Notes: generated by a model from the letters alone, not told the origin. Counted from the stretch's first letter, positions 19,100-27,361 are shown. The stretch: 62,678 bases of DNA from Candidatus Bathyarchaeota archaeon (GCA_020356305.1 CP070636.1:1365247-1427924), one strand, 5' to 3'. Translations and numbers: made by a program.

Positions 19100-20111
19100 G
19101 ACGCGAGTGAACGCTTCAAGTCTTGCGGACGCGCCCTTTCCAGCAGACTCCTCATTGGCAATCGACGGTTACAAGGTTTCAGTAGTTCTTCTAACAAAGA
19201 ATTCGGCGGCAACTGTTCGCAAGAGCCTTGAATCGGTGTTCAAGCAAACCCGCAAACCCGACGAAGTGGTGGTGGTTGACGGATGTTCAACCGACGGCAC
19301 TCTAGACATTCTGAAGCAATATCCTGTCAGACTGGTTTCGGAGCAGGGATTAGGTTTCGGACACGCTCGCAACCTCGGCGTCAAGGAAAGCAGAGGAGAC
19401 ATCGTCTTCTTTATAGACTCCGACTGTTATGCGGAACCTCAATGGATCGAAAAGATTTTGCCACACTTCACCGATCCCAACATCGCTGGGGTTACGGGTC
19501 AGACGCGCCTCTGGAACACAGACTGCGGTGTTGCTCGTTTTCTCGCTTATGTTGGTAATAGAATGGAAATGCCGACACAACACGCTTACGTTGAGATAGC
19601 GCCCACCATGAACCTCGCTCTAAGACGTGAAGTGATTCTCGAAGTTGGTGGCTTTGACGAAACTCTGCACCGCGGAGAGGACACTGAGCTCACCTATAAG
19701 GTGAGTCAACAATACAAGATACTCTACGAACCCGAAGCGGTCATCTGGTTTCGGGGATCACCCAACCTGAGAATAGCGACGCGGAAGTGCATTCACCATT
19801 TTACAGGAGTCGGCCAGCTGTTCGCAAAGTATGGCTTCAAGGCCTCCTTTGTTCGTTTCAACCTCCTAATTCGAGGCTTCGTTTTGATCCTGGCAATAGG
19901 TTCTATCTTTTTCCTGCCTTGGTACGTTCCAGCGGTCTTGTTTGGGTGGTTGCTCGCGGAATTTGTTTATAAGACAACGAAAATGTATAGGCGCTATCAC
20001 GACCATTGCGTCGTCTATTACTTGGCCTTCTTCACCTTCTGGTCACTGGTGAGCTTAACCATTTTCTACGGGCTGTACCTTGGACTGAAACATAGACAGG
20101 GGATCAGCTGA
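19092..20111 (+). CDS. Family 2 glycosyltransferase, membrane-anchored
   Basis: A 339-aa GT-A fold glycosyltransferase. It begins with VSVVLLTKNSAATVRKSL, then VVDGCSTDGT, and the metal-binding DxD equivalent is FFIDSDCYAE near residue 105. GGFDETLHRGEDTELTYK contains the acceptor-side ED motif. Two or three hydrophobic segments at the C-terminus (residues about 255-330) anchor it to the membrane. It resembles enzymes that use dolichyl- or lipid-linked acceptors, or that build surface glycans. The GTG start at 19092 overlaps the preceding stop, so translation is probably coupled. The donor sugar cannot be read from sequence. Confidence 0.88.
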   Translation: MIKTRVNASSLADAPFPADSSLAIDGYKVSVVLLTKNSAATVRKSLESVFKQTRKPDEVVVVDGCSTDGTLDILKQYPVRLVSEQGLGFGHARNLGVKESRGDIVFFIDSDCYAEPQWIEKILPHFTDPNIAGVTGQTRLWNTDCGVARFLAYVGNRMEMPTQHAYVEIAPTMNLALRREVILEVGGFDETLHRGEDTELTYKVSQQYKILYEPEAVIWFRGSPNLRIATRKCIHHFTGVGQLFAKYGFKASFVRFNLLIRGFVLILAIGSIFFLPWYVPAVLFGWLLAEFVYKTTKMYRRYHDHCVVYYLAFFTFWSLVSLTIFYGLYLGLKHRQGIS

Positions 20112-20150
20112 GCCGAAGAGTTTTTTTCTCGGATATGAAAAGGTGCGCAG

Positions 20151-20384
20151 TTACATTAGCGTTAGCTTGGGTTTCATCTTTACTTTTTGGTGTAGATCTT
20201 TCCCTATGTCTTTCAAAACTTCATCAAAACTAACTGCTTTTCCAATAGTTATGTACTTCAAGTCTCCATTGGGGCGGAATTTCGGTATTTTTGCTCCTGG
20301 CGATATATTAGTTTTCTTGATGATTCGTACACTGTACCTTTCCAGATGCCTATGTTTTTGACAAAAAAATTCGATCATTATCAT
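20151..20384 (-). CDS. Small hypothetical basic protein
   Basis: A possible 77-aa gene with no recognised family, rich in Lys/Ile (for example DLKYITIGKAVSFDEVLKDI). A longer frame starts at ATG 20456, but a good minus-strand TATA (CTTTTATAA, 20457-20465) ends three bases before that ATG and predicts transcription starting near 20435, inside the longer frame. I therefore prefer the MIMIEFF start at 20384. It is convergent with the glycosyltransferase. Evidence is moderate: the promoter plus a coding-like composition. Confidence 0.4.
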   Translation of the reverse strand: MIMIEFFCQKHRHLERYSVRIIKKTNISPGAKIPKFRPNGDLKYITIGKAVSFDEVLKDIGKDLHQKVKMKPKLTLM

Positions 20385-20456
20385 TCTTTTCAATCTGTTG
20401 AACGCCCCACATGCTCTATTCGCCTTCCCTCTATTAGTAAATATTGTTATATTCAT

Positions 20457-20896
20457 TTATAAAAGCATCTTTTGGAACAAAACTCTCAACTATCCGCATA
20501 GTTCACACGGTTTGCGCTTGGGGTTCAAATTTAATCCCCAAACCCAAACCCAAACTCAAAGATGAAATGATTCAGAAGTTCAAAAAGATTAGAAAAATGA
20601 AAATGAAACCAGCTCATGAAGTCGAAGAAAATAGATTGGAACAAGAATATTTCAAGAAGCAAAGAAAATGAATAATGGAAGCACATTCAGCAGTAAGAAC
20701 ACTCCGGCTTATTCTTGCAAATCACCCTAGAGCGAAGACTTATGATGTACCAGAGTGGCTGTGCAAAAGGAGAAATTTGGAATTTCTAGCTTAATGCATA
20801 CCCAAGAGCATGCATGCATATCTGTATGGAGGGTTTCAAAAAGAAGAAATAGACACCAATTGAGCTGAGTTTTCAAGGGGGCGCTACGGAAAAGGT
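20457..20896. other. Gene-poor spacer with a possible decayed ORF
   Basis: No confident gene. On the plus strand a Lys-rich frame (20444-20671) ends in TGA, and the same frame reopens at once as a 39-codon ORF from ATG 20675 to 20794 that looks protein-like (AKTYDVPEWLC). This may be a decayed gene. A 14-bp alternating tract GCATGCATGCATAT lies at 20808-20821. Confidence 0.3.
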
Positions 20897-22087
20897 TTAT
20901 TCAACGGATTTTGTGAGCGCCAACAATGCGAGGACGAGAGTGGCAATTATGCCGATAGCGAAAGGGTAGGAGGGCGAAGCCTCGTACACAACTCCACCGA
21001 TGTAAGGAGCTATGAAAGAAGCAAACATAGTGGCTGCTTGGGGGACAGATATCCATCGAGCTCGAATGGATTCTGGAGCGTGAGGCGCTATAATAGCGGC
21101 CATTAAAGACCAAGTTATGTAGGAGCTTCCAGCTAGGAAGAAGCCAAAGATCAAAACTGCGAAATTTTCGAACAACAACAAGAAGATTAGTGAAATGCAG
21201 GTTAGAAGCATGGTTCCCGCAAGTGCGTACGCTTTTTTCCATCGATCTCCTAACTTGCCTAGAAGAATGCCTAAAACTGCTGAGCCAAAGAACGCAATGG
21301 AACCTAGGATCCCTATCTCAAGATCTTCGTAACCGCGAATTTCTCCGAGAAACTGTGGAACGAAAGGTCTGAAAAACATTAAGATGAACATCAGTAAAGC
21401 GAAGAAGCCGGATAGGAGCAGAAGTCTTCGCGTCTTCAAAAGTTCCAACAATGAATATTGTTTCTCCACAGTTCTTTGGGTGTAACCTTCTGCACGTTGA
21501 CTGGTGATGAAGAAGAGGCTTAACGCTGCTAAAGTGTACAGAGTAGATGCTGAGTAAAACACAATTCGCATGTCGATAACTTCGGAAAGGTAGCCCCCTA
21601 GTGCAGGAGAGAAAATGTAGCCAAAAGACCATGCTGCTGAAGTCATGGTGAAAGTTACGGTCAATCTGCTTTTATCCGCTGAAGTTGCTATGTATGCCAC
21701 ATTTGTTGATCCGCTTAGCCAGACGCCCCACAGAATCATTCCGGGTAGCATTTGAAGCCAATTTTTCGCCACCGAGAAGAGTATGGGTGCAGGTATCCAT
21801 GCCATCCACCCGAGAATCATGATTTTTTTGCGGTCGTATTTGTCCGAGAGCAGCCCAGCGATGAGCAGCGTGAAGGCCGCGACTAAAATCACTATGGCAT
21901 AGAGAATTCCCACTTCCACTGAACTGGCTTCTAAACTTTCTTTCATGTAATACGGCAATAGATAGGCGTAGAGACCGTCTCCAAAAGAGCCAAAGAGGTT
22001 AGAGAGAAAAACTAGTTTCAAATCTCTGTTTAGAACTTCGAAGGGAAAGCCCAGCCTCAAGAGCTTTTGAGATCTAGATATAACCAA
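20897..22087 (-). CDS. Major facilitator superfamily transporter
   Basis: A 396-aa protein with 12 predicted membrane helices in two bundles of six. The MFS loop 2-3 signature is seen as GLLSDKYDRKKIMILG (residues about 78-93), with a weaker repeat as GKLGDRWKKAY in the second half. It resembles multidrug or small-molecule exporters, but the substrate is not readable. The start is TTG at 22087, eight bases after AGGAG. The minus-strand TATA is GGATAAAATAA at 22145-22153. The next upstream gene on the other strand is a ribbon-helix-helix microprotein that could regulate it. Confidence 0.85.
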   Translation of the reverse strand: MVISRSQKLLRLGFPFEVLNRDLKLVFLSNLFGSFGDGLYAYLLPYYMKESLEASSVEVGILYAIVILVAAFTLLIAGLLSDKYDRKKIMILGWMAWIPAPILFSVAKNWLQMLPGMILWGVWLSGSTNVAYIATSADKSRLTVTFTMTSAAWSFGYIFSPALGGYLSEVIDMRIVFYSASTLYTLAALSLFFITSQRAEGYTQRTVEKQYSLLELLKTRRLLLLSGFFALLMFILMFFRPFVPQFLGEIRGYEDLEIGILGSIAFFGSAVLGILLGKLGDRWKKAYALAGTMLLTCISLIFLLLFENFAVLIFGFFLAGSSYITWSLMAAIIAPHAPESIRARWISVPQAATMFASFIAPYIGGVVYEASPSYPFAIGIIATLVLALLALTKSVE

Positions 22088-22395
22088 ATTTGAAACTCCT
22101 AGCCGAGTTTAGGTTATGAGGGTTTCAATTATGATGAACAACGATTATTTTATCCTTTTCGAAAATGCGTATACAGAAGACTGCTAGGGTGCTCACGCGC
22201 TTGTTTCAACGTGGCTAGCACAAAAGTGACGCTTTTTCCCTTTGTTTTTATGTTATTCGCCTCTTTGTTTTTGGTTAGTTATTCAATGATTCACGCAACT
22301 ATTTTTCCGTTTATGTAACGTTTAAAAGCCTCGCAGACTCTCCACAGTTCTTCTCTGAGAGATCATATTGACCTTAAACAGAAGGCTAATAATAA
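22088..22395. promoter_or_regulatory. Divergent promoter spacer, MFS gene versus RHH gene
   Basis: It contains the minus-strand TATA at 22145-22153 for the transporter and a plus-strand TATA (GTTTAAAA, 22319-22326) for the ribbon-helix-helix gene. I see no ORF worth calling and no RNA gene. Confidence 0.4.
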
Positions 22396-22560
22396 ATGGT
22401 TAAACGGATGTCTAAACCGATAACTCTTGTCTTACCCACTACCTACATCAAAGACCTCGACGAATTAGTTAGAAGAAAATATTATTCCAGCAGAAGCGAG
22501 GCCATCCGCAACGCGATACGAGATTTACTTAATGATGAATTATGGCTGAATAAAGATTAA
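22396..22560 (+). CDS. Ribbon-helix-helix (CopG/NikR-N type) DNA-binding microprotein
   Basis: A 54-aa protein with the RHH fold: the N-terminal strand KPITLVLPTTYIKDLDEL, then the helical dimerisation unit with SRSEAIRNAIRDLL. Short RHH proteins act as dimeric repressors, often as antitoxins or autoregulators. ATG 22396 and ATG 22408 are both possible starts. No toxin gene is coupled to it. The divergent MFS transporter, 308 bases away across a shared spacer, is the most likely target, by inference. Confidence 0.8.
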   Translation: MVKRMSKPITLVLPTTYIKDLDELVRRKYYSSRSEAIRNAIRDLLNDELWLNKD

Positions 22561-22682
22561 CCTATGCAAAAAAGAATTCTCTCTTTTCTCTCCGCAACTT
22601 GTGCTATTGTTCTTGCCGCTTGACCCTTGAATATTTCCTGCAATTCTTCTGGCAAATACCTTCCTCTTTGTAGAGTTTGCAT
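22557..22682 (-). CDS. Possible 41-aa protein, tail-to-tail with the RHH gene
   Basis: A minus-strand ORF with coding-like composition (LPEELQEIFKGQ, VAERKERILF) whose stop overlaps the RHH stop by two bases. No clear ribosome binding site or TATA at the right distance, and no recognised family. It could be a gene remnant. Confidence 0.25.
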   Translation of the reverse strand: MQTLQRGRYLPEELQEIFKGQAARTIAQVAERKERILFCIG

Positions 22683-22810
22683 ACACGAAATAAATGGTAG
22701 CCAAGTACTAGGTTCAAACTGGCATTAACATCAAAAGTGCTCAAGAAGTAGTTCATGCTATACTTCGGTAACGTAGTATTGCAACGCTTTCAATTCTTTT
22801 GTCTAATGAA

Positions 22811-23302
22811 TCAATTTGCATGTAGCTCTTTCATTACTTTTTTTGTGACTTCTTGAATGGTTCCAATTGTTTCATCCAAGCCTTTCAACACGGCTTGCAA
22901 TCGATGTATTTCATTCTGTTCTGCCTCTCCAGATTTGAGAACGCTCAATTTTCGCGCCAATGTCTTTATGTCCTCCCTACGAGATTCGGAAGCACTGATC
23001 CACCTTTCTAGACCGTTGACGATTAGTTCTCGAACGTCGACATTCATGTGATACACAAAATGTTTTAGGGAAGCATCTTTGTGTTTGTGGACGATTCCCA
23101 TTTGAACCATCTGATCTAGGGTTCTACTTATAGAGGAGATGGAATATCCTGTTAAACTCGAAATTTCTTTGTGGCTTAATTCACGTCCTTCAAGGAAGAA
23201 GACGGCCATGATTCTGCCCAGAACTGTAGGTAGACCTCTCATCCTAGCGATGTCTTCATAGATGCGTATAAATTCGGCTTTGATTTCCTTAAAGGAACTC
23301 AT
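22811..23302 (-). CDS. MarR/GbsR-family winged-helix transcriptional regulator
   Basis: A 163-aa regulator. The winged helix spans residues about 20-85: LGRIMAVFFLEGRELSHKEIS, recognition helix SISSISRTLDQMVQMG and wing HKDASLKHFVYHM. The C-terminal half is a helical, coiled-coil-like dimerisation region. It is divergent from an ABC-2 type exporter; a near-perfect palindrome (23372-23400) and paired TATA sequences (23327-23346) lie between them. This points to control of the exporter and of itself. Ligand unknown. Confidence 0.85.
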   Translation of the reverse strand: MSSFKEIKAEFIRIYEDIARMRGLPTVLGRIMAVFFLEGRELSHKEISSLTGYSISSISRTLDQMVQMGIVHKHKDASLKHFVYHMNVDVRELIVNGLERWISASESRREDIKTLARKLSVLKSGEAEQNEIHRLQAVLKGLDETIGTIQEVTKKVMKELHAN

Positions 23303-23326
23303 ACTTCTCTACACGACTAACAAAAG

Positions 23327-23346
23327 ATTTATAAGTTTATATATTT
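23327..23346. promoter_or_regulatory. Overlapping divergent TATA region, regulator versus ABC exporter
   Basis: An AT-rich stretch (GATTTATAAGTTTATATATT) offers TATA boxes on both strands: TTTATATA toward the exporter and TTATAAATC toward the regulator, whose ATG is at 23302. Confidence 0.5.
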
Positions 23347-23371
23347 TCCTGTATTTGTAGTTATTTGCATA

Positions 23372-23400
23372 ATTTTGCAAATTACGGAATTTGGCAAAAT
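23372..23400. promoter_or_regulatory. Candidate operator palindrome for the MarR/GbsR regulator
   Basis: ATTTTGCAAATT, four centre bases, then AATTTGGCAAAAT: a near-perfect inverted repeat whose right arm has one extra G. It sits downstream of the exporter's TATA and 39 bases before its ATG (23439), a position suited to repression. Confidence 0.55.
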
Positions 23401-23438
23401 GGCTGCGCGTGCATGCATGATCACAGGAGCAAATAAAA

Positions 23439-24362
23439 ATGGATGATGTCAAGACGCACGAAAATGTGATAGAAATAGGAAGACTGACAAAAATGTACGG
23501 GAGCCATGTAGGTGTCAAGGACTTAGATCTTACCGTGTTCAGGGGAGAAATTATGGGTTTTCTTGGGCCTAATGGAGCAGGTAAGACAACCACCATTCGG
23601 TGTTGTCTCGCGCTAATCGCAAAAACGGCGGGTGAGATAACTATTTTCGGGCTGGATTCCCACAGAGATGCAGTAGCAATACGAAAAAGAACGGGGTATC
23701 TGCCCGGCGATTTTGGTCTCATTCCATCAGTTAAAGTGAGTTCTTACCTCAAGTATCTGCTCTCGTTGCGCAAGTGTGGTCACACGAAGAAAATGATGTC
23801 ACTGGCTGAACGGCTTCAGCTCGATCTTGATCGGAAAACAAACGAGCTTTCTAAAGGCAACAAACAGAAAGTTGGCATCACTCAGGCGTTTATGGCAGAT
23901 CAAGATCTCATCATTTTGGATGAGCCATCTGGACTTGACCCGCTTGTGCAACAGGAATTCTACTGTATTCTGCGTGAAGAAAAAAGGCAGGGAAAAACCA
24001 TCTTCATGTCGTCACATGTTTTGGCAGAAGTTGAGTCAGTCTGCGATAGAGTTGCCATCATTAGAAAGGGGCAAGTGAGAGTCGTGGAGGGCATCAACGT
24101 TTTGCAGGAAAGAACAGGGAAAGTGCTTGAGGTTGAATTCATGGATCATGTTAGTATCGACGAGTTCAAGCTTGATGGCGTGAGCGACGTCCACTTGGAT
24201 AACGGCAGGCTTGTAATGACGATACATGAGAATCTTGACAGTGTCATCAAGACTGTCTCAAATCATCGTATACTGAACATGAATTTGAAAACCTACAGCT
24301 TGGAAGAATTATTTCTGAAATACTATGTTGAACAAAAAGTAGAAGATACAGGTGATACATGA
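23439..24362 (+). CDS. ABC transporter ATP-binding protein (ABC-2 exporter)
   Basis: A 307-aa cytoplasmic ATPase subunit. Walker A is GPNGAGKTT (residues about 46-54), the signature is LSKGNKQK, Walker B is LIILDEPSGLD and the switch His is in SSHVLAEVE. The signature has K where LSGGQ has G/Q, as is common in ABC-2 drug/lantibiotic exporter ATPases. A C-terminal extension of about 90 residues follows the D-loop region. It overlaps the permease start by four bases (ATGA), so they are co-translated. Substrate unknown; antibiotic or lipid export is typical of the family. Confidence 0.9.
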   Translation: MDDVKTHENVIEIGRLTKMYGSHVGVKDLDLTVFRGEIMGFLGPNGAGKTTTIRCCLALIAKTAGEITIFGLDSHRDAVAIRKRTGYLPGDFGLIPSVKVSSYLKYLLSLRKCGHTKKMMSLAERLQLDLDRKTNELSKGNKQKVGITQAFMADQDLIILDEPSGLDPLVQQEFYCILREEKRQGKTIFMSSHVLAEVESVCDRVAIIRKGQVRVVEGINVLQERTGKVLEVEFMDHVSIDEFKLDGVSDVHLDNGRLVMTIHENLDSVIKTVSNHRILNMNLKTYSLEELFLKYYVEQKVEDTGDT

Positions 24363-25450
24363 TGGCTGGTAGAATCGCATACATGGAACTCAGAACTGGA
24401 TGGAAAGGACTTCTTATTTTCGGCTTACTCATCTCCATCGTTTCCGCTGGAATACCTTTGATTTTTCCTACTTTCCGGGATTCATTGACTGAAGAGTTGG
24501 AGGGAGCGAACAAGGTGAGCTTGGAGCTTCCTGATGAGCAGGGAGGCAACATTACTCTTTCATGGGAGGCGCTGAAGGGCGCAACCAGCTACACGGTGCT
24601 CGAGGATAACCGGTCGAGCATGGTAACAGCAAAACTGAAATATATGGGCAATGCGACCAGCATTACCTTTGAAAAGGACTTTGAGGAAAAACGATATTAT
24701 GCAGTTACGGCTGCATCAGATGTTTCGTCTGATCCCGTGTTAATTGGCATTGCTACAACAGAAAAAGGCGAGGATCCCTTCCAGGAACTTATGAAGAATC
24801 CTGTCTATGCAGGCTTTACTGGTGGAAGAGAAATTAGCATGCTAGAAGTAAAAGGGTTCATAACATTAGAGCTTTTCAGCTGGTGGTGGATGCTCGCCGG
24901 ACTTTTCGTCGCCTACCTGTCAGTATCTATGATAGCAAGCGATTTCGAGAATAAACGTATGGATATGATGTTCTCCACACCTATTTCGTGGCAGCGTTAT
25001 TTGGTGGAAAAGTTTATTGCGATGAGCCTTGTCGCGCTGTTCACAATTTCGGTGGGCGCTGTTGGGCTCGCTGGCGGACTAGCAGGCGTCAACGCCTTGC
25101 ACGAGTTTTCCATTACCGCCGTGGTACTGTCATTGATAAGCTGCCTGCCGTTCCTTTTGGTGATAGCTGCGGTTGGCATGCTCACTGCTGTCTCATTCCA
25201 AAAAGTGAGGGTTGGCATGGGCTTGACTTTTGGTTTTGTTTTCGCGGAATTTTTCATGTACACCTTTGGCAATTTCTCGAAGAGCCTTGAATGGATGAAA
25301 GCAATCAGCATTTTCAACTACTGGGACTACTCGTCTGTCATTATTGACGGTCTCTTCAACGCAGGAGATTTCATTGCACTAACAATTCTGGCAATTATGC
25401 TACTTGTCATTTGCGTGTGGATCTCCCGAAAAAAGGACATACCAGCGTGA
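24359..25450 (+). CDS. ABC-2 permease with an extracytoplasmic FN3-like insertion
   Basis: A 363-aa membrane subunit. TM1 (residues about 15-38) is followed by an extracytoplasmic domain of some 120 residues (about 40-160). It contains an apparent fibronectin-type-III-like beta repeat, with hallmarks ITLSWEALKGATSYTV and RYYAVTAASD. A second TM at about 170 (LFSWWWMLAGLFVAYL) follows, then the usual ABC-2 helices and a final TM ending RKKDIPA. Such a domain in the TM1-TM2 loop is unusual for an archaeal ABC-2 permease and may bind a ligand or partner outside the cell. ATG 24359 overlaps the upstream stop; ATG 24362 is also possible. Confidence 0.8.
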   Translation: MMAGRIAYMELRTGWKGLLIFGLLISIVSAGIPLIFPTFRDSLTEELEGANKVSLELPDEQGGNITLSWEALKGATSYTVLEDNRSSMVTAKLKYMGNATSITFEKDFEEKRYYAVTAASDVSSDPVLIGIATTEKGEDPFQELMKNPVYAGFTGGREISMLEVKGFITLELFSWWWMLAGLFVAYLSVSMIASDFENKRMDMMFSTPISWQRYLVEKFIAMSLVALFTISVGAVGLAGGLAGVNALHEFSITAVVLSLISCLPFLLVIAAVGMLTAVSFQKVRVGMGLTFGFVFAEFFMYTFGNFSKSLEWMKAISIFNYWDYSSVIIDGLFNAGDFIALTILAIMLLVICVWISRKKDIPA

Positions 25451-25595
25451 CTACAACGAAAGTAGAATGCAGCTGGGCGCACTCCAATGGTCATTTCCTC
25501 TATCTGCCTGACAAATAATCTGGTGTGCCCTAGGACAAAACAACTGTTTACGGGCTCTGGCTCAACCTTTCCCTTTTTTGTGTTTATGCGTACAG

Positions 25596-25618
25596 TCAAC
25601 TAATGGAAAGTTAGTTGA
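25596..25618. other. Perfect 8-bp stem-loop between ABC permease and Lrp gene
   Basis: TCAACTAA, a seven-base loop TGGAAAG, then TTAGTTGA. It lies in the 292-base convergent spacer and could be a processing or termination structure. No downstream T-run is present, so the role is unclear. Confidence 0.4.
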
Positions 25619-25742
25619 GGAGGGCTATGGAAAGAAAGGAGTTAGATTGGTAGGAAATAGACCCCCTCCCCAACCAACTCACCACGTAGTGGGTTTTCAA
25701 AATATAAACATTTTGGATACAGAGCTATGTTAGAGCACCCGT

Positions 25743-26243
25743 CTACACGTCGTCGCCCAAATATCCTAGGTCGAAAGGCTTCATTTTGTATCCTGACTCA
25801 AGGCCAACCAAGAATGATTCAAATCCACTTATGACAGCGCCCCAATCCAAGGCGTAAGAACGCATGAAATCAGCGTAAGTCGAATAGTTCTTGTGAAAGG
25901 ATACCATGACTATGTCTTTTCCAAGCCCTTCACCATCTGCGGCAAAGATGACATTATGACGTTTACCTACCCATTCTTGAGCACGTTGCACTATTTTCCC
26001 AGCCTCTTCGGAATCTGGGTAAGATTTCATTTTGCTAAACGTAAACGCCAATATTTCGTAGCCAAGTTTCGCGAAGTCTGGAATAACCGTGAAGGTCTTT
26101 ATGTATCCTTCTTTGATGAGTTGCATCCTCGTTCGGGTAATAGTTGGCTGCGAAACCCCCATTCTCTTAGCGATTTCCCTATCGCTCCTCTTAGAGTTTT
26201 TCAACATCGCCCTAAGTAGCCCAAGCAGTTTTAGCTTCTTCAT
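25743..26243 (-). CDS. Lrp/AsnC family transcriptional regulator
   Basis: A 166-aa regulator. The N-terminal helix-turn-helix is RSDREIAKRMGVSQPTITRTR (residues about 19-39). The C-terminal half is a diverged RAM-like domain with little of the usual ligand-binding glycine pattern, so the effector is unclear. Transcription probably starts near the ATG: a TATA (TTTTTAAG on the minus strand, near 26270) is about 27 bases upstream, and a 16-bp palindrome overlaps the start. This suggests a leaderless, autoregulated gene. No neighbouring metabolic gene suggests its regulon. Confidence 0.85.
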   Translation of the reverse strand: MKKLKLLGLLRAMLKNSKRSDREIAKRMGVSQPTITRTRMQLIKEGYIKTFTVIPDFAKLGYEILAFTFSKMKSYPDSEEAGKIVQRAQEWVGKRHNVIFAADGEGLGKDIVMVSFHKNYSTYADFMRSYALDWGAVISGFESFLVGLESGYKMKPFDLGYLGDDV

Positions 26244-26258
26244 AGACAGAACTGTCTA
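26243..26258. promoter_or_regulatory. Palindromic operator at the Lrp gene start
   Basis: TAGACAGAACTGTCTA is a perfect palindrome around an AA centre. It lies exactly at the predicted transcription start and the first base of the ATG. Lrp-type proteins bind such short inverted repeats, so autorepression is likely. Confidence 0.55.
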
Positions 26259-26333
26259 GAACAAACCCTTAAAAACTTTAATGTCGTCCGAAAAAAAGGA
26301 AAGGTGTAGACGGGTGAGGGCTCGGCAAAGTTA

Positions 26334-26993
26334 TTACTTCAACGCTATTTTCTTGCCGCATTTCTGGCAAAATACAGCGTCGGTTCTATTCTCTACTCCG
26401 CAGTATTGGCAAAATCTTCTCTCAGCGGTGACGACAGGCGCAGTCGGAGGAGGTGCCGCGGAAACTTGAGTCACCGGAACTCTGATTGAGAAAAACGCTA
26501 CAGTGGCCAGAATCCAAGCGACGAATAGCAACACTACGCCTACTATGATTATGGTTAAGACGGCACCTATGAGCAGCAGCAACCCTGCGGTGTCAAACAT
26601 TTTCTCCCCAGTCTTATCTGAAAGCATGGTGAATGATTTCTTGTAGAATATCGCTTGAACCAGAAAGAATATGAACATCACAAGTAAGGCTACCAAGAGA
26701 GCGACGACTGCAAAGGCGGAAGGACCCATGAAATATGGCGGCTCGAAAACGAAAATTCCTCCCACGAAGACTGAAAAGAAGATCACTATAAACGCTACGA
26801 TGCCTATTATGCCAAAGATGAAACCGTACAGTGCGTTCTCGAAAATTTCCGATTCATTGTAGTATTCAGCCAAACCTTTCATAGCTACTAGCACAAGTAT
26901 TATTCCGACCAGACTTAGAATTGGAAAAAAGGAACCCACGGCAATGAGTAAAGCTCCTACGCCGCCCAGAGTCCTATTAGATTCTAAACTCAT
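26334..26993 (-). CDS. DUF996-type membrane protein with C-terminal zinc ribbon
   Basis: A 219-aa protein with about five hydrophobic helices (residues 10-175), opening with ESNRTLGGVGALLIAVGSF, which is characteristic of archaeal DUF996 proteins. A Pro/Ala linker leads to a C-terminal zinc ribbon (FCQYCGVENRTDAVFCQKCG). The ribbon would face the cytoplasm. Function is unknown; zinc-ribbon/membrane combinations are common in archaea. A second zinc-ribbon gene lies 370 bases upstream on the same strand. Confidence 0.75.
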   Translation of the reverse strand: MSLESNRTLGGVGALLIAVGSFFPILSLVGIILVLVAMKGLAEYYNESEIFENALYGFIFGIIGIVAFIVIFFSVFVGGIFVFEPPYFMGPSAFAVVALLVALLVMFIFFLVQAIFYKKSFTMLSDKTGEKMFDTAGLLLLIGAVLTIIIVGVVLLFVAWILATVAFFSIRVPVTQVSAAPPPTAPVVTAERRFCQYCGVENRTDAVFCQKCGKKIALK

Positions 26994-27066
26994 CTACAAA
27001 GGCCTCCAGTCTGCGTTTAAGCCTTTACTAATAAAAATTTTTCTGCATATCAAAATGCGCGCCGTT

Positions 27067-27288
27067 TCACTGCGTCTCTAATTTGTAGAGAACTTTCAAG
27101 CCTTTCAAGGTTTCATGAACTGAATTTGCGAGTTGAAATATGTCTTCAAGGTTGGCTTCCTTCCTCCAATTGTAAACGTGGTCATGATGACCTCTCAAGG
27201 GTTTGAAACCTAGGGAACGAAGTCTCTCAACAATTTCGCGGGGACTTGCCCCTTCACTGTAGAACCAAATTGTCAAATAAGTCTTCAT
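27067..27288 (-). CDS. Small hypothetical protein
   Basis: A 73-aa soluble protein of unknown function with an alternating beta-alpha-beta pattern: a first strand TYLTIWFYS, helix SPREIVERLRSLG, then an HHDHVYNW stretch with three His that could bind metal, and a last helix ending LKGLKVLYKLETQ. The fold is ferredoxin-like or ACT-like by eye. It lies between two zinc-ribbon genes on the same strand. Confidence 0.6.
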   Translation of the reverse strand: MKTYLTIWFYSEGASPREIVERLRSLGFKPLRGHHDHVYNWRKEANLEDIFQLANSVHETLKGLKVLYKLETQ

Positions 27289-27361
27289 CGTAGTCCAGCA
27301 CCTCGAGGCTTTTCACGTAACTATTGCGCAAGTACTTTAAAGTGTGTTTGTCACGTTTGCT

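Noticed and set aside
20515..20540. T-arm-like GGGGTTCAAATTTAATCCCC that might mark a tRNA
   Set aside because: The loop is 12 bases rather than 7, and no acceptor, D or anticodon arms can be folded around it.
20444..20671. 75-aa Lys-rich plus-strand frame
   Set aside because: No ribosome binding site, repeated Lys-Pro from an ACCCAA repeat, and the minus-strand TATA lies inside it. Treated as possible decay.
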